Assembly (NCBI GenBank): GCA_024234575.1
Contig: JACKOB010000004.1
Location: 372,001 to 436,000 of the forward strand
DNA: 64,000 nt
Source of the DNA: Hahellaceae bacterium
GTDB lineage: Bacteria; Pseudomonadota; Gammaproteobacteria; Pseudomonadales; Oleiphilaceae
Reading direction: 5' to 3'
A model generated the notes under the pieces. That model was not told the DNA's origin. It did not search any database and saw only the letters and a program-made list of their open reading frames with translations. Numbering within the stretch: position 1 is the stretch's first letter; each line of letters opens with the position of its first letter. The translations under genes were made by a program, and so were the position numbers. Below are positions 9,888 to 20,557 of this stretch, one piece after another.

Positions 9888-11144
9888 TTAGGCCCCCGCA
9901 TCCCAGCAAATCTGATTTCTGCCGTTGCTTTTGGCCTGATAGAGCAGTTGGTCCGCCTCCCGCATAAGCTCGTCAATTTGATTGCCATTGCTCTCGACCA
10001 GACCTGCGGAAATAGTAATTGATAAGTTGCATGTTTCCAGCATTACAATGCGATCTTCGACAACTTCTCTGAAATTCTCCAGCAGTGTTGCCGCCTTGTT
10101 CAGATTGAGGCCTTGCAGTAATACGCAAAACTCTTCTCCACCTGTGCGGGCAAAAAGAAACCTGCTAAATGATTGGGAGAGTATTTCGGCGAACACGATT
10201 AAAACGTGGTCTCCGATGTCGTGGCCGTGTAGGTCGTTAATTTTTTTAAAGTGATCAATGTCGATTAGTGTCAGGCAGACAGGCGTGCCATGCTCTTTCG
10301 AGCTTTCTAAAATGCTGTCGCAATGTTCATAAAAATATCGTCGATTGGGTAAATTGGTTAGATAGTCAGAGTAGGCCATCTGACGAATTTTGTTGTAGTT
10401 TTCAATGGATTCAATGTTGTGGATTATGCGACAGGTAAATTCTTCGTGACTAAATGGCTTGGTGAGGAAGTCATTGGCGCCATTCTTTATAAACTTGGCC
10501 GAAAGGCCTTTGTTGCCATGAGTCGAAACGCCGATGATTACCAGGTCGTTTCTCGCGGGGTCTTTGCGAATGTTTTTGGTTAATTCAATACCGTTCATAA
10601 CAGGCATGTTGTAATCGGTAATTAGCAGCTTGATGTCACGATTAGTTTGAATGATCTCTAGCGCATCCTTACCGTCTTCAGCCTCCAAGACGTTAAGTAG
10701 TTGTGATGTCAGGAGTGTTTTCGTGAAGTGTCTCGATATTTTTGAATCATCTACAACTAATACTGTGATATCTCTGTTGCCGTTGAGTCGTTTCAGTAGT
10801 TTTATTGCGTACTCGTATGAAAAGCGGTTCTCTTTGACGATGTAATCAACAATTGGCTTTTCGAACATCCTGTCGCGAAGCGTGTCTTCCATACGGCCGG
10901 TCAGCACTATTGTTGGTAACTTGGCTTTTAAAGTGATGTCTACGACTTCTCCATCCGGTGCGTCCGGAAGGCTAAGGTCAACAACGGCAGCAAGATATTG
11001 TTCAGTCCCATTTTTCGCTAAAATGCTTTCAGCTTCTTGTCTCGACATGGCGACATCACAGTGCATGCCCGGTTCGTCTTTAATGAGGTGCTTGATTATT
11101 TTAACGACAATTTGACTGTCTTCGACCAGTAAAAACTTCTTCAT
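9888..11144 (-). CDS. Response regulator with two receiver domains and GGEEF diguanylate cyclase
   Basis: 418 residues: receiver 1 (about 1-110, phospho-acceptor Asp56 in VVDLSLPD), receiver 2 (about 125-245, Asp177 in LLITDYNMPVMNG, conserved Lys in FLTKPF), then a GGDEF-type cyclase domain with an intact GGEEF at 335-339. It should make c-di-GMP from two GTP when phosphorylated. The usual inhibitory RxxD site, which normally lies 6-9 residues before GGEEF, is absent (FSRF there), so product inhibition by that route is unlikely. No histidine kinase is adjacent. The architecture is like PleD/WspR-type regulators. Confidence 0.92.
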   Translation of the reverse strand: MKKFLLVEDSQIVVKIIKHLIKDEPGMHCDVAMSRQEAESILAKNGTEQYLAAVVDLSLPDAPDGEVVDITLKAKLPTIVLTGRMEDTLRDRMFEKPIVDYIVKENRFSYEYAIKLLKRLNGNRDITVLVVDDSKISRHFTKTLLTSQLLNVLEAEDGKDALEIIQTNRDIKLLITDYNMPVMNGIELTKNIRKDPARNDLVIIGVSTHGNKGLSAKFIKNGANDFLTKPFSHEEFTCRIIHNIESIENYNKIRQMAYSDYLTNLPNRRYFYEHCDSILESSKEHGTPVCLTLIDIDHFKKINDLHGHDIGDHVLIVFAEILSQSFSRFLFARTGGEEFCVLLQGLNLNKAATLLENFREVVEDRIVMLETCNLSITISAGLVESNGNQIDELMREADQLLYQAKSNGRNQICWDAGA

Positions 11145-11307
11145 TTCATTTATTTCCGAGAAACCCGTAATAAATAGTAGTTGCCCCGCTCAAATCAGCA
11201 AGTGGCTGTCTGCCTCTAGCCGCTGTTGCCGGTGCTTCCAAAAGAAAATATTTATTCTAAAACAGTGCGACATGGGTGTTTTATGTTATGATCGCTGGCT
11301 TACATTT

Positions 11308-11327
11308 GAGCGCCCTTCGGGCGTTTT
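11308..11327 (+). other. Terminator-like hairpin in the gyrA leader
   Basis: A GC-rich stem (CGCCC 11311-11315 with GGGCG 11319-11323, loop TTC) is followed by TTTT, about 65 bases upstream of the gyrA start. A TATGAT hexamer at 11287-11292 could be the -10 box of a promoter just before it, though no good -35 is visible. The hairpin could terminate upstream transcription or attenuate gyrA. Confidence 0.5.
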
Positions 11328-11392
11328 AGAAGAAGAAAAACCAACAATAATCAATCTGGAAAAGATTAAATACCGATAGGAATTCCTTCAGT

Positions 11393-14026
11393 ATGGGTGA
11401 GTTAGCCAAAGAAATCCTGCCAGTTAACATCGAAGATGAGTTAAAGCAGTCATATCTAGATTATGCCATGAGCGTTATCGTCGGGCGCGCACTGCCTGAT
11501 GTCAGGGACGGCCTAAAACCAGTGCACCGGCGCGTTCTTTTTGCCATGAGTGTGTTGGGTAATGACTGGAACAAAGCCTACAAAAAGTCTGCACGTGTTG
11601 TTGGTGATGTAATCGGTAAATATCACCCCCATGGCGACTCCGCTGTTTACGACACAATTGTTCGTATGGCCCAGTCGTTCTCGTTGCGCTATCCATTGAT
11701 AGATGGTCAAGGCAACTTCGGTTCGATCGATGGTGATAGCGCGGCAGCAATGCGTTATACCGAAATTCGAATGGATAAAATGGCCCATTCATTGTTGGCC
11801 GATCTCGAAAAAGAAACCGTAGATTTCGTGCCTAACTACGATGGTACCGAGACGATACCTTCCGTGATGCCCACTCGCATACCCAATCTTTTGGTAAATG
11901 GGTCATCAGGGATTGCCGTAGGGATGGCAACGAACATACCGCCGCACAACCTTAATGAAGTCATTAATGCCACGCTGGCGCTGCTAGATACGCCAGAGTT
12001 AAGTATTGATGAGTTAATGGAGTATATTCCTGGTCCGGATTTCCCGACAGCTGCATTTATCAATGGCCGGGCTGGCATACTGGAGGCCTATAGAACGGGT
12101 CGTGGGCGTATCTATATTCGTGCACGTCACGAAATAGAAACAGATGCGCGCGGTAAAGAAACCATTATTATTACGGAAATTCCTTATCAGGTTAACAAAG
12201 CTAAGCTGATTGAAAAAATAGCCGAGCTCGTGAAAGATAAGAAGCTTGAAGGAATCACCGAGCTGCGGGATGAGTCTAATAAAGAAGGCATTCGGGTCGT
12301 CATTGAACTTCGTCGTGGCGAAAATGCCGACGTGGTGCTCAACAACCTTTTTGCACAAACTCAATTAGAGAACGTTTTTGGTATCAATATTGTTGCTTTG
12401 GTTGACGGTGAGCCAAAGATACTTAACCTCAAGCAAATTCTGGAATGCTTTATCAAGCATCGGCGAGAGGTTGTTACACGCAGAACACTTTTCGAGTTGC
12501 GAAAAGCGAGAGAGCGGGGACATGTTCTGGAAGGTTTAGCTGTTGCGCTTGCCAATATCGACCCGGTAATCGAGCTCATCAAGAAGTCGGCCAACGCGGC
12601 TGAAGCGAAAGAGAAATTGTTAGCAGTCGGTTGGGATCCGGGTATGGTTGTTGCCATGCTCGAGAAGGCTGGCGAGGATGCTTGCAGACCTGATGAGTTG
12701 CCGGAGCAGTTTGGTTTAAGAGGTGGCTTGTATTACCTGTCGCCAGAGCAGGCGCAAGAAATTCTAAATATGCGTTTGCAGAAACTCACCGGGCTTGAGA
12801 TAGAAAAGCTTCTGGCAGAGTACAAAGAAATAATTGAGCGAATCGGCGAGCTGTTAAAGATTCTCAGCGATCCGGCACGTTTGCTTGAGGTTATTCGCGA
12901 AGAACTGGTGGAAGTGCTTGAACAGTTTGGTGATCAGCGTCGTACAGAAATTACCAGCTCTCGTCGTGATCTATCCGTCGCGGATTTGATTGCCGAAGAA
13001 GATTTGGTGGTGACTATTTCCCATGGTGGGTATGCCAAGACTCAGCCTGTAGAGGCATACCAGGCTCAGCGCCGGGGTGGCAAAGGCAAGTCAGCCACAG
13101 GTATGAAAGATGAAGATTTTGTCGAAAAACTGTTGGTAGCAAACTCGCACGATACGATCTTGTGCTTTACCAATCGCGGCAAGGTCTATTGGTTACGAGT
13201 GTTTGAGATACCCCAGGCGAGCCGGGCAGCACGTGGCCGACCAATGGTTAATATTCTTCCGTTAGAGGAAGGAGAGCGAGTAACGTCATTTTTGCCCGTA
13301 AAAGAATACACAGAAGGCCATTTCGTATTTATGGCGACTGAGTTTGGAACGGTTAAAAAGACCCCTTTAGAAAATTTCTCCAGACCTCGCTCGAGTGGCC
13401 TGATAGCGCTGGCACTTGATGAAGGTGACACGCTTATCGGTACGGCGATAACTGAAGGTGATGCAGAAGTCATGCTGTTCAGCAGCGGTGGTAAAGCTGT
13501 GCGTTTCCCTGAAGAACAAGTGAGAGCGATGGGCAGAACGGCACGAGGCGTTCGTGGTATCAAGTTTCCCGAAGGTCAGCGCGTGGTTTCTTTGATAATT
13601 CCAACCAGCAAAGATGGCGTGATACTAACTGCCAGTGCTAATGGATATGGAAAGAAGACTCGCTTAGAAGAGTTTCCAGCCTATAGTCGTGGGTCTCAGG
13701 GTGTAATCGCGATGCAGTGTTCCGATCGTAATGGTGAGCTGGTTGCCGCGCTTGAAGTCTATGAAGGCGATGAGATGATGCTGATTTCTGATAAGGGCAC
13801 GCTGGTTCGCACCAGGACGGAAGAAGTTTCCGTTTTGAGTCGAAATACACAGGGCGTTAGACTGATCAAACTTGGCATTGAAGACGAGCACCTGGTTGGT
13901 GTTGAGCGTGTTGATGAGCCTGCCGAATCAATATTAGATGAAGAAGACGTTGTCAGTGCTTCAGATGTTGAATCAGGAGATGCGCCTGTATCAGACGATT
14001 CCGCAAATCATGACGCAGAGTCGTAA
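11393..14026 (+). CDS. gyrA: DNA gyrase subunit A
   Basis: The DNA-breaking subunit of gyrase. The 877-residue chain has the catalytic Tyr122 ([10 protein letters not shown]) and, in the quinolone-resistance region, Ser83 and Asp87 ([12 protein letters not shown]), i.e. the wild-type quinolone-sensitive residues in E. coli numbering. The C-terminal half holds the beta-pinwheel DNA-wrapping domain with the GyrA box QRRGGKG, ending in an acidic tail. The ATG has AGGAA upstream. It leads a co-directional run with serC, pheA and hisC, the same order as in Pseudomonas. Confidence 0.98.
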   Translation: MGELAKEILPVNIEDELKQSYLDYAMSVIVGRALPDVRDGLKPVHRRVLFAMSVLGNDWNKAYKKSARVVGDVIGKYHPHGDSAVYDTIVRMAQSFSLRYPLIDGQGNFGSIDGDSAAAMRYTEIRMDKMAHSLLADLEKETVDFVPNYDGTETIPSVMPTRIPNLLVNGSSGIAVGMATNIPPHNLNEVINATLALLDTPELSIDELMEYIPGPDFPTAAFINGRAGILEAYRTGRGRIYIRARHEIETDARGKETIIITEIPYQVNKAKLIEKIAELVKDKKLEGITELRDESNKEGIRVVIELRRGENADVVLNNLFAQTQLENVFGINIVALVDGEPKILNLKQILECFIKHRREVVTRRTLFELRKARERGHVLEGLAVALANIDPVIELIKKSANAAEAKEKLLAVGWDPGMVVAMLEKAGEDACRPDELPEQFGLRGGLYYLSPEQAQEILNMRLQKLTGLEIEKLLAEYKEIIERIGELLKILSDPARLLEVIREELVEVLEQFGDQRRTEITSSRRDLSVADLIAEEDLVVTISHGGYAKTQPVEAYQAQRRGGKGKSATGMKDEDFVEKLLVANSHDTILCFTNRGKVYWLRVFEIPQASRAARGRPMVNILPLEEGERVTSFLPVKEYTEGHFVFMATEFGTVKKTPLENFSRPRSSGLIALALDEGDTLIGTAITEGDAEVMLFSSGGKAVRFPEEQVRAMGRTARGVRGIKFPEGQRVVSLIIPTSKDGVILTASANGYGKKTRLEEFPAYSRGSQGVIAMQCSDRNGELVAALEVYEGDEMMLISDKGTLVRTRTEEVSVLSRNTQGVRLIKLGIEDEHLVGVERVDEPAESILDEEDVVSASDVESGDAPVSDDSANHDAES

Positions 14027-14052
14027 CAACTTGGAGCGTAACCCTCGACTGT

Positions 14053-14077
14053 TCAGCCTGTCACCGTGGCAGGCTGA
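14053..14077. repeat. Inverted repeat between gyrA and serC
   Basis: An 8-bp stem, TCAGCCTG with CAGGCTGA, has a 9-base loop. It lies 27 bases after the gyrA stop and has no U tract, so it is more likely an mRNA stabiliser or pause site than a true terminator. Confidence 0.6.
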
Positions 14078-14120
14078 GTAAAAGGCTAAATGTAAAGATA
14101 TTGATGGAGAGAATGTCCGT

Positions 14121-15203
14121 ATGAGCAGGGCATATAATTTTTGTGCGGGGCCTGCAGCGTTGCCGGCAGAGGTGTTGTTGCAAGCTCAACAGGAGCTGGT
14201 TGACTGGCGTGGAAAGGGGTTGTCCGTAATGGAAATGAGCCATCGAAGTGATGAGTTTGTTTCGATTGCGACAACTGCAGAAAAAGATTTCAGGGATTTG
14301 CTGTCAGTTAGTGATGATTATGAAGTTCTGTTTTTACAGGGGGGCGCTTCCGCACAGTTTTCAATGGTGCCGCTTAACCTGCTTCGCGGCAAAAAAAGCT
14401 CCGCTTATGTTAACACTGGCATCTGGTCTCAAAAAGCGATTGCTGAAGCGAAGAAATATTGCGATGTGGCGGTGGTTAGCAGTGCGGAGAGCACAAAGTT
14501 TTCCGAAGTGCCAACGCAGGAAACCTGGAGTTCTGTCAGTGGCGCGGCCTATGTTCATTACACGCCAAACGAAACTATCGGCGGCTTGGAGTTTGACTGG
14601 GTACCAGAGGTTGATGGTGTGCCACTGGTGGCAGACATGTCATCCTGTATATTGTCTCGCCCTTTGGACATATCACAATATGGTCTGATCTACGCTGGTG
14701 CGCAAAAGAATATTGGTCCGGCAGGTCTAACAATCGTTGTTGTGAAAAAAGATCTGTTAGGTGGTGCTCTCCCTCTTACGCCAGCGATGATGGATTATAA
14801 GATTGCGGCAGACAATGCGTCTATGTATAACACGCCACCGACATATGCATGGTATCTGTCGGGACTTGTTTTTCAATGGTTAAAGCGTCTGGGTGGGTTG
14901 GATGTTATTGGGGAGATAAATCGCCGCAAAGCTGAAAAGCTATACAATGCCATTGATAATAGTGAATTTTATGCCAACCCTATAAAGGTGGGTAGTCGCT
15001 CGAGAATGAATGTACCGTTCACATTAAGAGATGACGCCTTGAATGGCGTATTTCTTGCGGAGGCGGAACGAGCCGGGTTGCTAAATCTACAGGGACATCG
15101 CAGTGTGGGTGGTATGAGAGCGAGCATCTACAATGCCATGCCTGAAGAAGGGGTGGATAAGCTTCTCGAGTTTATGTCCGATTTTGAGCGCAAGCATGGT
15201 TGA
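14121..15203 (+). CDS. serC: Phosphoserine aminotransferase
   Basis: A PLP enzyme that transaminates 3-phosphohydroxypyruvate to phosphoserine and also acts in pyridoxal phosphate synthesis. 360 residues; PLP Lys196 lies in YAGAQKNIGPAG, preceded by DMSSCILSR. The N-terminus MSRAYNFCAGPAALP is typical. GGAG at about 14105 serves the ATG. The stop lies 9 bases before the pheA start, so the two are probably translationally coupled. Confidence 0.97.
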   Translation: MSRAYNFCAGPAALPAEVLLQAQQELVDWRGKGLSVMEMSHRSDEFVSIATTAEKDFRDLLSVSDDYEVLFLQGGASAQFSMVPLNLLRGKKSSAYVNTGIWSQKAIAEAKKYCDVAVVSSAESTKFSEVPTQETWSSVSGAAYVHYTPNETIGGLEFDWVPEVDGVPLVADMSSCILSRPLDISQYGLIYAGAQKNIGPAGLTIVVVKKDLLGGALPLTPAMMDYKIAADNASMYNTPPTYAWYLSGLVFQWLKRLGGLDVIGEINRRKAEKLYNAIDNSEFYANPIKVGSRSRMNVPFTLRDDALNGVFLAEAERAGLLNLQGHRSVGGMRASIYNAMPEEGVDKLLEFMSDFERKHG

Positions 15204-15211
15204 TAGGGTGG

Positions 15212-16309
15212 ATGACAGTGTCTGAAGACATCTCTTTGACAGAGGTTCGTGATCGTATCGACGCCCTGGATCAACAAATTCAGGAGTTGATTAATCAGCG
15301 GGCCGCCTGTGCACAAAAAGTGGCTGAAATAAAAATGCGAAACTCTGAGGGCGATGCTGTGTTTTATCGCCCTGAGCGCGAAGCGCAGGTTTTGCGGACG
15401 GTTAAAGGGCGCAATAAAGGCCCGCTGGGTGGCGAAGAAATGGCGCGCCTGTTTCGTGAAATTATGTCGGCTTGCCTGGCTTTAGAGAAACCCATGCATA
15501 TTGCGTTTCTGGGGCCGGAAGGAACATTTACGCAGGCTGCCGCATTAAAGCATTTTGGACACTCTGTTGTAAGCGTGCCTATGGGGGCCATTGATGAGGT
15601 GTTCAGAGAGGTTGAGTCTGGTGCGGCGCATTATGGTGTTGTTCCTGTAGAGAATTCTACAGAAGGAATGATCAACCATACGCTTGATATGTTCATGAAT
15701 TCACAAGCCAAAATATGTGGTGAAGTGCAGTTGCGAATACATCATCATCTATTAGCACCAGAGGGCGTTGATGCTGAAAAAATAGAAAAAGTTTATTCGC
15801 ATCAGCAGTCTCTGGCACAGTGCCGAAAGTGGCTGGACTCGCATTGGCGCAAGTTGGAAAGAGTAGCGGTTAGCAGTAATGCGGAGGCTGCACGAAGAGT
15901 GAAGTCTGAGCCTAACTCGGCTGCAATTGCAGGTGATATGGCCGCCGAACTGTACGGTCTGACAAAAATTGCCAAGAATATTGAAGACCGGCCAGACAAC
16001 ACGACACGATTTTTGATTATCGGGCGTGACACTGTTCCGCCAAGCGGGATAGATAAAACATCTATATTGGTTTCTATGCGAAATAAGCCCGGAGCTTTGT
16101 ACCAGCTGTTAGAGCCTTTTCATCGGCATAATATTAGTTTAACCCGTATCGAGACCAGGCCGTCGAGTCGAGGCACTTGGGCATATGTGTTCTATATCGA
16201 TTTTGAAGGCCATGCCACTGACCCGGGCATAAAGTTAGTCTTGGATGAAATTACTCAAGAGGCGATGGAACTTAAAATATTAGGCTCATATCCGGTCGGC
16301 GTGTTGTAG
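15212..16309 (+). CDS. pheA: Bifunctional chorismate mutase / prephenate dehydratase (P-protein)
   Basis: Converts chorismate to prephenate and then to phenylpyruvate for phenylalanine synthesis. It has an AroQ-type chorismate mutase domain (about 1-90, EVRDRIDALDQQI), a prephenate dehydratase domain (about 95-270, LGPEGTFTQAA and PVENSTEGMI) and a C-terminal ACT domain whose ETRPSSRGTWAYVFYID segment matches the phenylalanine-binding ESRP motif. I use the ATG at 15212. The GTG at 15218 has better spacing from AGGG (15205-15208) and is a real alternative; an in-frame TTG at 15200 overlaps serC and is less likely. Confidence 0.96.
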   Translation: MTVSEDISLTEVRDRIDALDQQIQELINQRAACAQKVAEIKMRNSEGDAVFYRPEREAQVLRTVKGRNKGPLGGEEMARLFREIMSACLALEKPMHIAFLGPEGTFTQAAALKHFGHSVVSVPMGAIDEVFREVESGAAHYGVVPVENSTEGMINHTLDMFMNSQAKICGEVQLRIHHHLLAPEGVDAEKIEKVYSHQQSLAQCRKWLDSHWRKLERVAVSSNAEAARRVKSEPNSAAIAGDMAAELYGLTKIAKNIEDRPDNTTRFLIIGRDTVPPSGIDKTSILVSMRNKPGALYQLLEPFHRHNISLTRIETRPSSRGTWAYVFYIDFEGHATDPGIKLVLDEITQEAMELKILGSYPVGVL

Positions 16310-16350
16310 CCATTAAATTACACAATTTCAGAATATAAGAGGGTATTAAC

Positions 16351-17445
16351 GTGTCATGTGATTTTTTTTCTCTGGCAACTTCCGGTGTAAGTGCCCTCAG
16401 TCCTTATGTACCCGGTAAACCTGAAGATGAGTTAAAACGAGAACTTGGCCTGGCGCAAATTACGAAGCTGGCGAGCAATGAAAACCCGTTGGGGCCAAGC
16501 AAAAAAGCACTTAACGCTATAGCCCATGCAAGTTCAGCGCTTTGTCGTTATCCTGATGGCAGCGGTTTTGTACTAAGATCGGCATTGGCAAAGCGCCTGG
16601 ATGTTAGTGCTAATCAAATAACACTTGGAAATGGTTCGAATGATGTGCTCGAGCTTATTGTTCGGGCCTTTTGCGATGAGCGTTCTGAGGTGCTGTTTTC
16701 ACAATACGCATTTGCTGTTTATCCACTGGTAACGCAGGCGGTGGGAGCCACCTCTGTTGTCGCACCTGCTGTCCAATGGGGACATGACCTTGAGGCCATG
16801 TCAGCATTGATCAGTGACAAAACCAAAGTGGTGTTTATCGCCAATCCAAACAACCCTACTGGAACATACGTTAATACCGATACGGTTGTTCGCTTTCTGG
16901 ATTCAGTGCCAGCAAATGTGTTAGTGGTGCTTGATGAAGCTTATTGTGAATATATTGATTTAGCGGACTTCCCGGATGGCGTAGCCCTGTTGGCGAAGTA
17001 TCCAAATCTCATCGTGACTCGCACCTTTTCTAAAGCATGGGGGCTTGCAGGGTTACGCGTTGGATACAGTGTGAGTCACCCTGATGTCGCCAATATCCTT
17101 AATCGTGTGCGTCAGCCGTTTAATGTCAATGCGCTAGCACTTGCCGCAGCCACAATCGTTCTTGAGGACGATGACTACCTTGAAGCTTCCGTAAAAACGA
17201 ACAATAAGGGGATGCGACAGATTGTTGATGGCTTTGAGTCGTTGGGCTTGGAATATATCCCTTCGGTTGGAAATTTTATCTGCGTGAAAGTTGGGGATGC
17301 AGCTGGCGTATATCAGAAGCTCCTCAGGTCCGGGGTGATTGTGCGTCCGGTTGCAAACTATGGAATGCCAGAGCATCTGCGAGTGAGCATTGGTTTGAAA
17401 GAAGAAAACAGTCGTTTTCTTGATGCACTAAAAGCTATTCTCTGA
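16351..17445 (+). CDS. hisC: Histidinol-phosphate aminotransferase (HisC2 type)
   Basis: A class II PLP aminotransferase of 364 residues with Lys228 in RTFSKAWGLAGLRVGY, ANPNNPTG at about 165-171, and a C-terminal RVSIG substrate-binding Arg region. In pseudomonads the copy at this locus is broad, serving histidine and aromatic amino acid synthesis; its place between pheA and tyrA supports an aromatic role here. It starts with GTG, backed by an AGAGGG ribosome-binding site. Confidence 0.93.
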   Translation: MSCDFFSLATSGVSALSPYVPGKPEDELKRELGLAQITKLASNENPLGPSKKALNAIAHASSALCRYPDGSGFVLRSALAKRLDVSANQITLGNGSNDVLELIVRAFCDERSEVLFSQYAFAVYPLVTQAVGATSVVAPAVQWGHDLEAMSALISDKTKVVFIANPNNPTGTYVNTDTVVRFLDSVPANVLVVLDEAYCEYIDLADFPDGVALLAKYPNLIVTRTFSKAWGLAGLRVGYSVSHPDVANILNRVRQPFNVNALALAAATIVLEDDDYLEASVKTNNKGMRQIVDGFESLGLEYIPSVGNFICVKVGDAAGVYQKLLRSGVIVRPVANYGMPEHLRVSIGLKEENSRFLDALKAIL

Positions 17446-17492
17446 AATGTGGTTCCTGGCTCACTTTTGGCGTGTTATCGGGTAATGTACTG

Positions 17493-19700
17493 ATGAAGCG
17501 AATCAACAAGCTCTGCGTCATAGGTCTTGGTCTGATCGGTGGTTCCATGGCGAAAGCACTGCGGGCAGAGGGTTTTGCTGATGAAGTGGTGGGGTTCGAT
17601 TTAAACCACGAGCAAGGCCTGCTGGGCGTTGAGCTAGGTGTCATTGATCGGGCAGCCGTAAGTATTATTGATGCGGTTGAAGGTGCTGAGTTAGTTGTTT
17701 TAGCCGTTCCGGTCAGAGCTACCGAGTCGGTTTTAGCGGCCCTTAAAGTTCATATTGATGACAGGTGTGTTATCACAGATGTGGGTAGTGTGAAAGGAAG
17801 CTTTGTTCGTGCCGTTGAAAATATCTGGGGTAAAGTGCCCGCTACTTTTATTCCCGGTCACCCAATAGCTGGTTCAGAGAAAAGTGGTGTCACTGCCGCG
17901 AGAGAGGATTTATTTGCAAATCATCGCACGATCCTAACACCCCTTGAAACAGCAGATCCGACGGCTGTGTTGCTGGTGACAAGAGCTTGGGAGGTATGTG
18001 GTGCAGAAGTCATTGTAATGGGGGTTGAGCGCCATGATGATGTTCTCGCTGCAACCAGCCATTTACCCCATTTAATCGCGTTCTCGCTTGTTGATACGTT
18101 GGCAGGCGAAGATGAGAATAAAGAGATATTCAGATACGCCGCAGGCGGGTTTCGTGACTTCACGCGCATAGCCTCTAGCGACCCAGTTATGTGGCGGGAT
18201 ATCTTTCTTTCTAATAAACGAGCGGTGCTTAATGTTTTAAGTCATTTCAGCTCGGATCTGGAAAAATTAAAAAAAGCAATCGAAGACGATGACAGTACGA
18301 CTCTTATGGGGGTCTTTACTCGGGCAAAGGTTGCTCGTGATCACTTTACTAAACTTTTGGAAAAAAAATCCTATACCACTATGAATACTCAAGAAATTAC
18401 ATTTAAAGCCCTTCCCGGTGGCAGTGTTACTGGCGACATCAGAGTTCCCGGCGACAAGTCTATTTCACATCGATCAATTATGTTGGGTTCGCTGGCAAAT
18501 GGCGTGACTGAAGTTGAAGGTTTTCTTGAAGGAGAGGATGCGCTTGCAACGTTGCAGGCGTTTCGTGATATGGGGGTGGTTATTGAGGGGCCGGAAGCGG
18601 GACGAGTAACAATACACGGGGTTGGAATTAACGGCCTCAAGCAGGCGCCTGGCCCTTTGTATCTGGGGAATTCTGGTACATCCATGCGCTTATTGTCGGG
18701 TTTGTTGGCGGCACAGCGTTTCACCTCAGAGTTAACCGGCGATGAGTCTCTGTCAAAAAGACCTATGGAGCGAGTAGCAGCGCCATTACGACGAATGGGA
18801 GCAGCCATCGCAACGGCTAAAGGTGGGTTGCCGCCAGTAAAAATTACCCCTGCTAAATCGTTGTCAGGCATTCGATACGACATGCCTGTTGCAAGTGCAC
18901 AAGTTAAGTCCTGCCTGATGTTGGCGGGCTTATATGCAGAGGGTGTTACTGAGATTATCGAGCCTGCCCCGACTCGGGATCATACTGAAAGAATGTTGAA
19001 GGGCTTTGGCTATCCGGTTGAAACAGAAGGAAATATTATACGTGTGCGTGGTGGTGGCTCGCTAACCGCGACACATATTGATGTACCGTCGGATATCTCA
19101 TCGGCTGCATTTTTCCTCGTTGCAGCATCAATAACTCCTGGTTCTGATTTGATTTTGCGGCACGTAGGGATCAATCCGACGCGGACGGGCATTATCAACA
19201 TATTGAAGCTAATGGGCGCAGATATACAACTTCTGAATGAAAGCGAAGTGGGTGGTGAGCCGGTTGCCGATATTCGGGTTAAGTATGCGAAGCTGAAAGG
19301 TATCGCCATACCTGAAGATCAAGTACCTTTGGCAATTGATGAATTTCCGGTCCTCTTTATTGCGGCAACCGTGGCAGAAGGAAAAACAGTGCTGTCGGGA
19401 GCAGAAGAGCTAAGAGTAAAGGAAAGTGACCGAATTCAGGTGATGGCTGACGGGCTGCAAGCGTTGGGCGTTGTTACCAAGGTTAAGGGTGATGGCATCG
19501 AAATTGAGCCGCAACAAATTGGTGGTGGTATAGTAGATAGCCATGGCGATCATAGGATTGCCATGAGTTTTGCTGTGGCATCTTTGGTGGCAAATGCGCC
19601 GATCACTATCAGAAATTGCGCCAATGTCGCAACGTCTTTTCCTGGATTTATTGAATTGGCCAATTCGGTTGGTGTCAAAGTCAGCGCGGTGGGCCAATAA
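17493..19700 (+). CDS. tyrA-aroA: Fused prephenate dehydrogenase / EPSP synthase
   Basis: One 735-residue reading frame. Residues about 1-290 are a TyrA dehydrogenase ([10 protein letters not shown] nucleotide fold; [21 protein letters not shown]), making 4-hydroxyphenylpyruvate for tyrosine. The rest is AroA, 5-enolpyruvylshikimate-3-phosphate synthase ([36 protein letters not shown]). The fusion is known in Pseudomonas and relatives. At the joint an A8 run (18361-18368) is followed by an in-frame ATG (18381) that looks like a native AroA start. The ATG at 17493 is chosen; a GTG at 17472 adds seven residues. Ribosome-binding sites are weak for both. The AroA sequence is probably glyphosate-sensitive class I, by similarity of motifs. 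Confidence 0.95.
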   Translation: MKRINKLCVIGLGLIGGSMAKALRAEGFADEVVGFDLNHEQGLLGVELGVIDRAAVSIIDAVEGAELVVLAVPVRATESVLAALKVHIDDRCVITDVGSVKGSFVRAVENIWGKVPATFIPGHPIAGSEKSGVTAAREDLFANHRTILTPLETADPTAVLLVTRAWEVCGAEVIVMGVERHDDVLAATSHLPHLIAFSLVDTLAGEDENKEIFRYAAGGFRDFTRIASSDPVMWRDIFLSNKRAVLNVLSHFSSDLEKLKKAIEDDDSTTLMGVFTRAKVARDHFTKLLEKKSYTTMNTQEITFKALPGGSVTGDIRVPGDKSISHRSIMLGSLANGVTEVEGFLEGEDALATLQAFRDMGVVIEGPEAGRVTIHGVGINGLKQAPGPLYLGNSGTSMRLLSGLLAAQRFTSELTGDESLSKRPMERVAAPLRRMGAAIATAKGGLPPVKITPAKSLSGIRYDMPVASAQVKSCLMLAGLYAEGVTEIIEPAPTRDHTERMLKGFGYPVETEGNIIRVRGGGSLTATHIDVPSDISSAAFFLVAASITPGSDLILRHVGINPTRTGIINILKLMGADIQLLNESEVGGEPVADIRVKYAKLKGIAIPEDQVPLAIDEFPVLFIAATVAEGKTVLSGAEELRVKESDRIQVMADGLQALGVVTKVKGDGIEIEPQQIGGGIVDSHGDHRIAMSFAVASLVANAPITIRNCANVATSFPGFIELANSVGVKVSAVGQ
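18361..18384 (+). other. A8 run and cryptic ATGA overlap at the TyrA-AroA joint
   Basis: Eight consecutive A (18361-18368) lie in the linker. In frame they give a continuous fusion. With one A fewer, the TyrA frame reads to a TGA at 18382-18384 that overlaps the AroA ATG at 18381-18383. With one A more, it stops about 15 codons on. Confidence 0.7.
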
Positions 19701-19722
19701 CATCGCAGTAAAGGTGGAAGGA

Positions 19723-20424
19723 ATGTCTTCAATAGAGAACAATGCGGTGCCGGTTATTACCATAGATGGTCCTGGTGGCGCAGGTAAGGGCACGATAACT
19801 CAGCTATTGGCAAAGCGCCTAGGTTGGCACTTATTGGATAGCGGGGCCCTCTATCGCTTAACAGCGCTTTGTGCTCAAAACAATGATGTCTTAACCAGCG
19901 ATGAAGACCAGTTAAAAAAGCTAGCCAGGCATCTTGATGTAAGGTTTGTGCCGGGGAATACGGGTGAACCGACTCTAGTTCAGTTGGATGGTGTTGATGT
20001 CAGTGATGCAATAAGAACGGAAGCTTGTGGAGAGCGGGCATCGCAAGTTGCTGTTTTGACAGGTGTGCGAGAGGCTTTACTGCAACGGCAGTGGGATTTT
20101 CGTCAGGCTCCAGGGTTGGTAGCCGATGGCCGGGATATGGGTACTGTCGTTTTTCCTGATGCGCCCTTAAAGATTTTTCTCACCGCCAGCGCTGAAGAGC
20201 GTGCTGAGCGCAGATACAGACAGTTGAAAGAAAAGGGGGAGGATGTTAATATCTTGGCCCTTTTAAAAGAGATCAAAATTCGGGACGAGCGAGATATGAA
20301 TCGCTCGGCCGCGCCACTTAAGCCTGCCGTCGATGCTGTCACGATCGATACCTCAGGTTTAAGTGTTAATGAAGTGATGGCTAGAGTGCATGAATTAGTA
20401 GAAGATCGTATCGAATTTCTATGA
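19723..20424 (+). CDS. cmk: Cytidylate kinase
   Basis: Phosphorylates CMP and dCMP with ATP. 233 residues starting at an ATG (19723) with a strong GGAAGG site; the reading frame is open further upstream but that part overlaps aroA. The P-loop is GPGGAGKGT at about residues 16-24, followed by LLDSGALYR and the [15 protein letters not shown] signature; the NMP-binding and lid Arg residues are in [10 protein letters not shown] and RDERDMNRS. It sits between aroA and rpsA as in most gammaproteobacteria. Confidence 0.96.
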   Translation: MSSIENNAVPVITIDGPGGAGKGTITQLLAKRLGWHLLDSGALYRLTALCAQNNDVLTSDEDQLKKLARHLDVRFVPGNTGEPTLVQLDGVDVSDAIRTEACGERASQVAVLTGVREALLQRQWDFRQAPGLVADGRDMGTVVFPDAPLKIFLTASAEERAERRYRQLKEKGEDVNILALLKEIKIRDERDMNRSAAPLKPAVDAVTIDTSGLSVNEVMARVHELVEDRIEFL

Positions 20425-20557
20425 CTTTTGTAATTTAACATCATAAATGACCGGTTTCGAAAGTGAGTTTTAAGCCAGGTGGCACTGCAGAAACCATAAA
20501 TAAACAAACCCGTTGTACTGGCAGACGGAAGATTATATTGATCACATAGGAAGAGTA

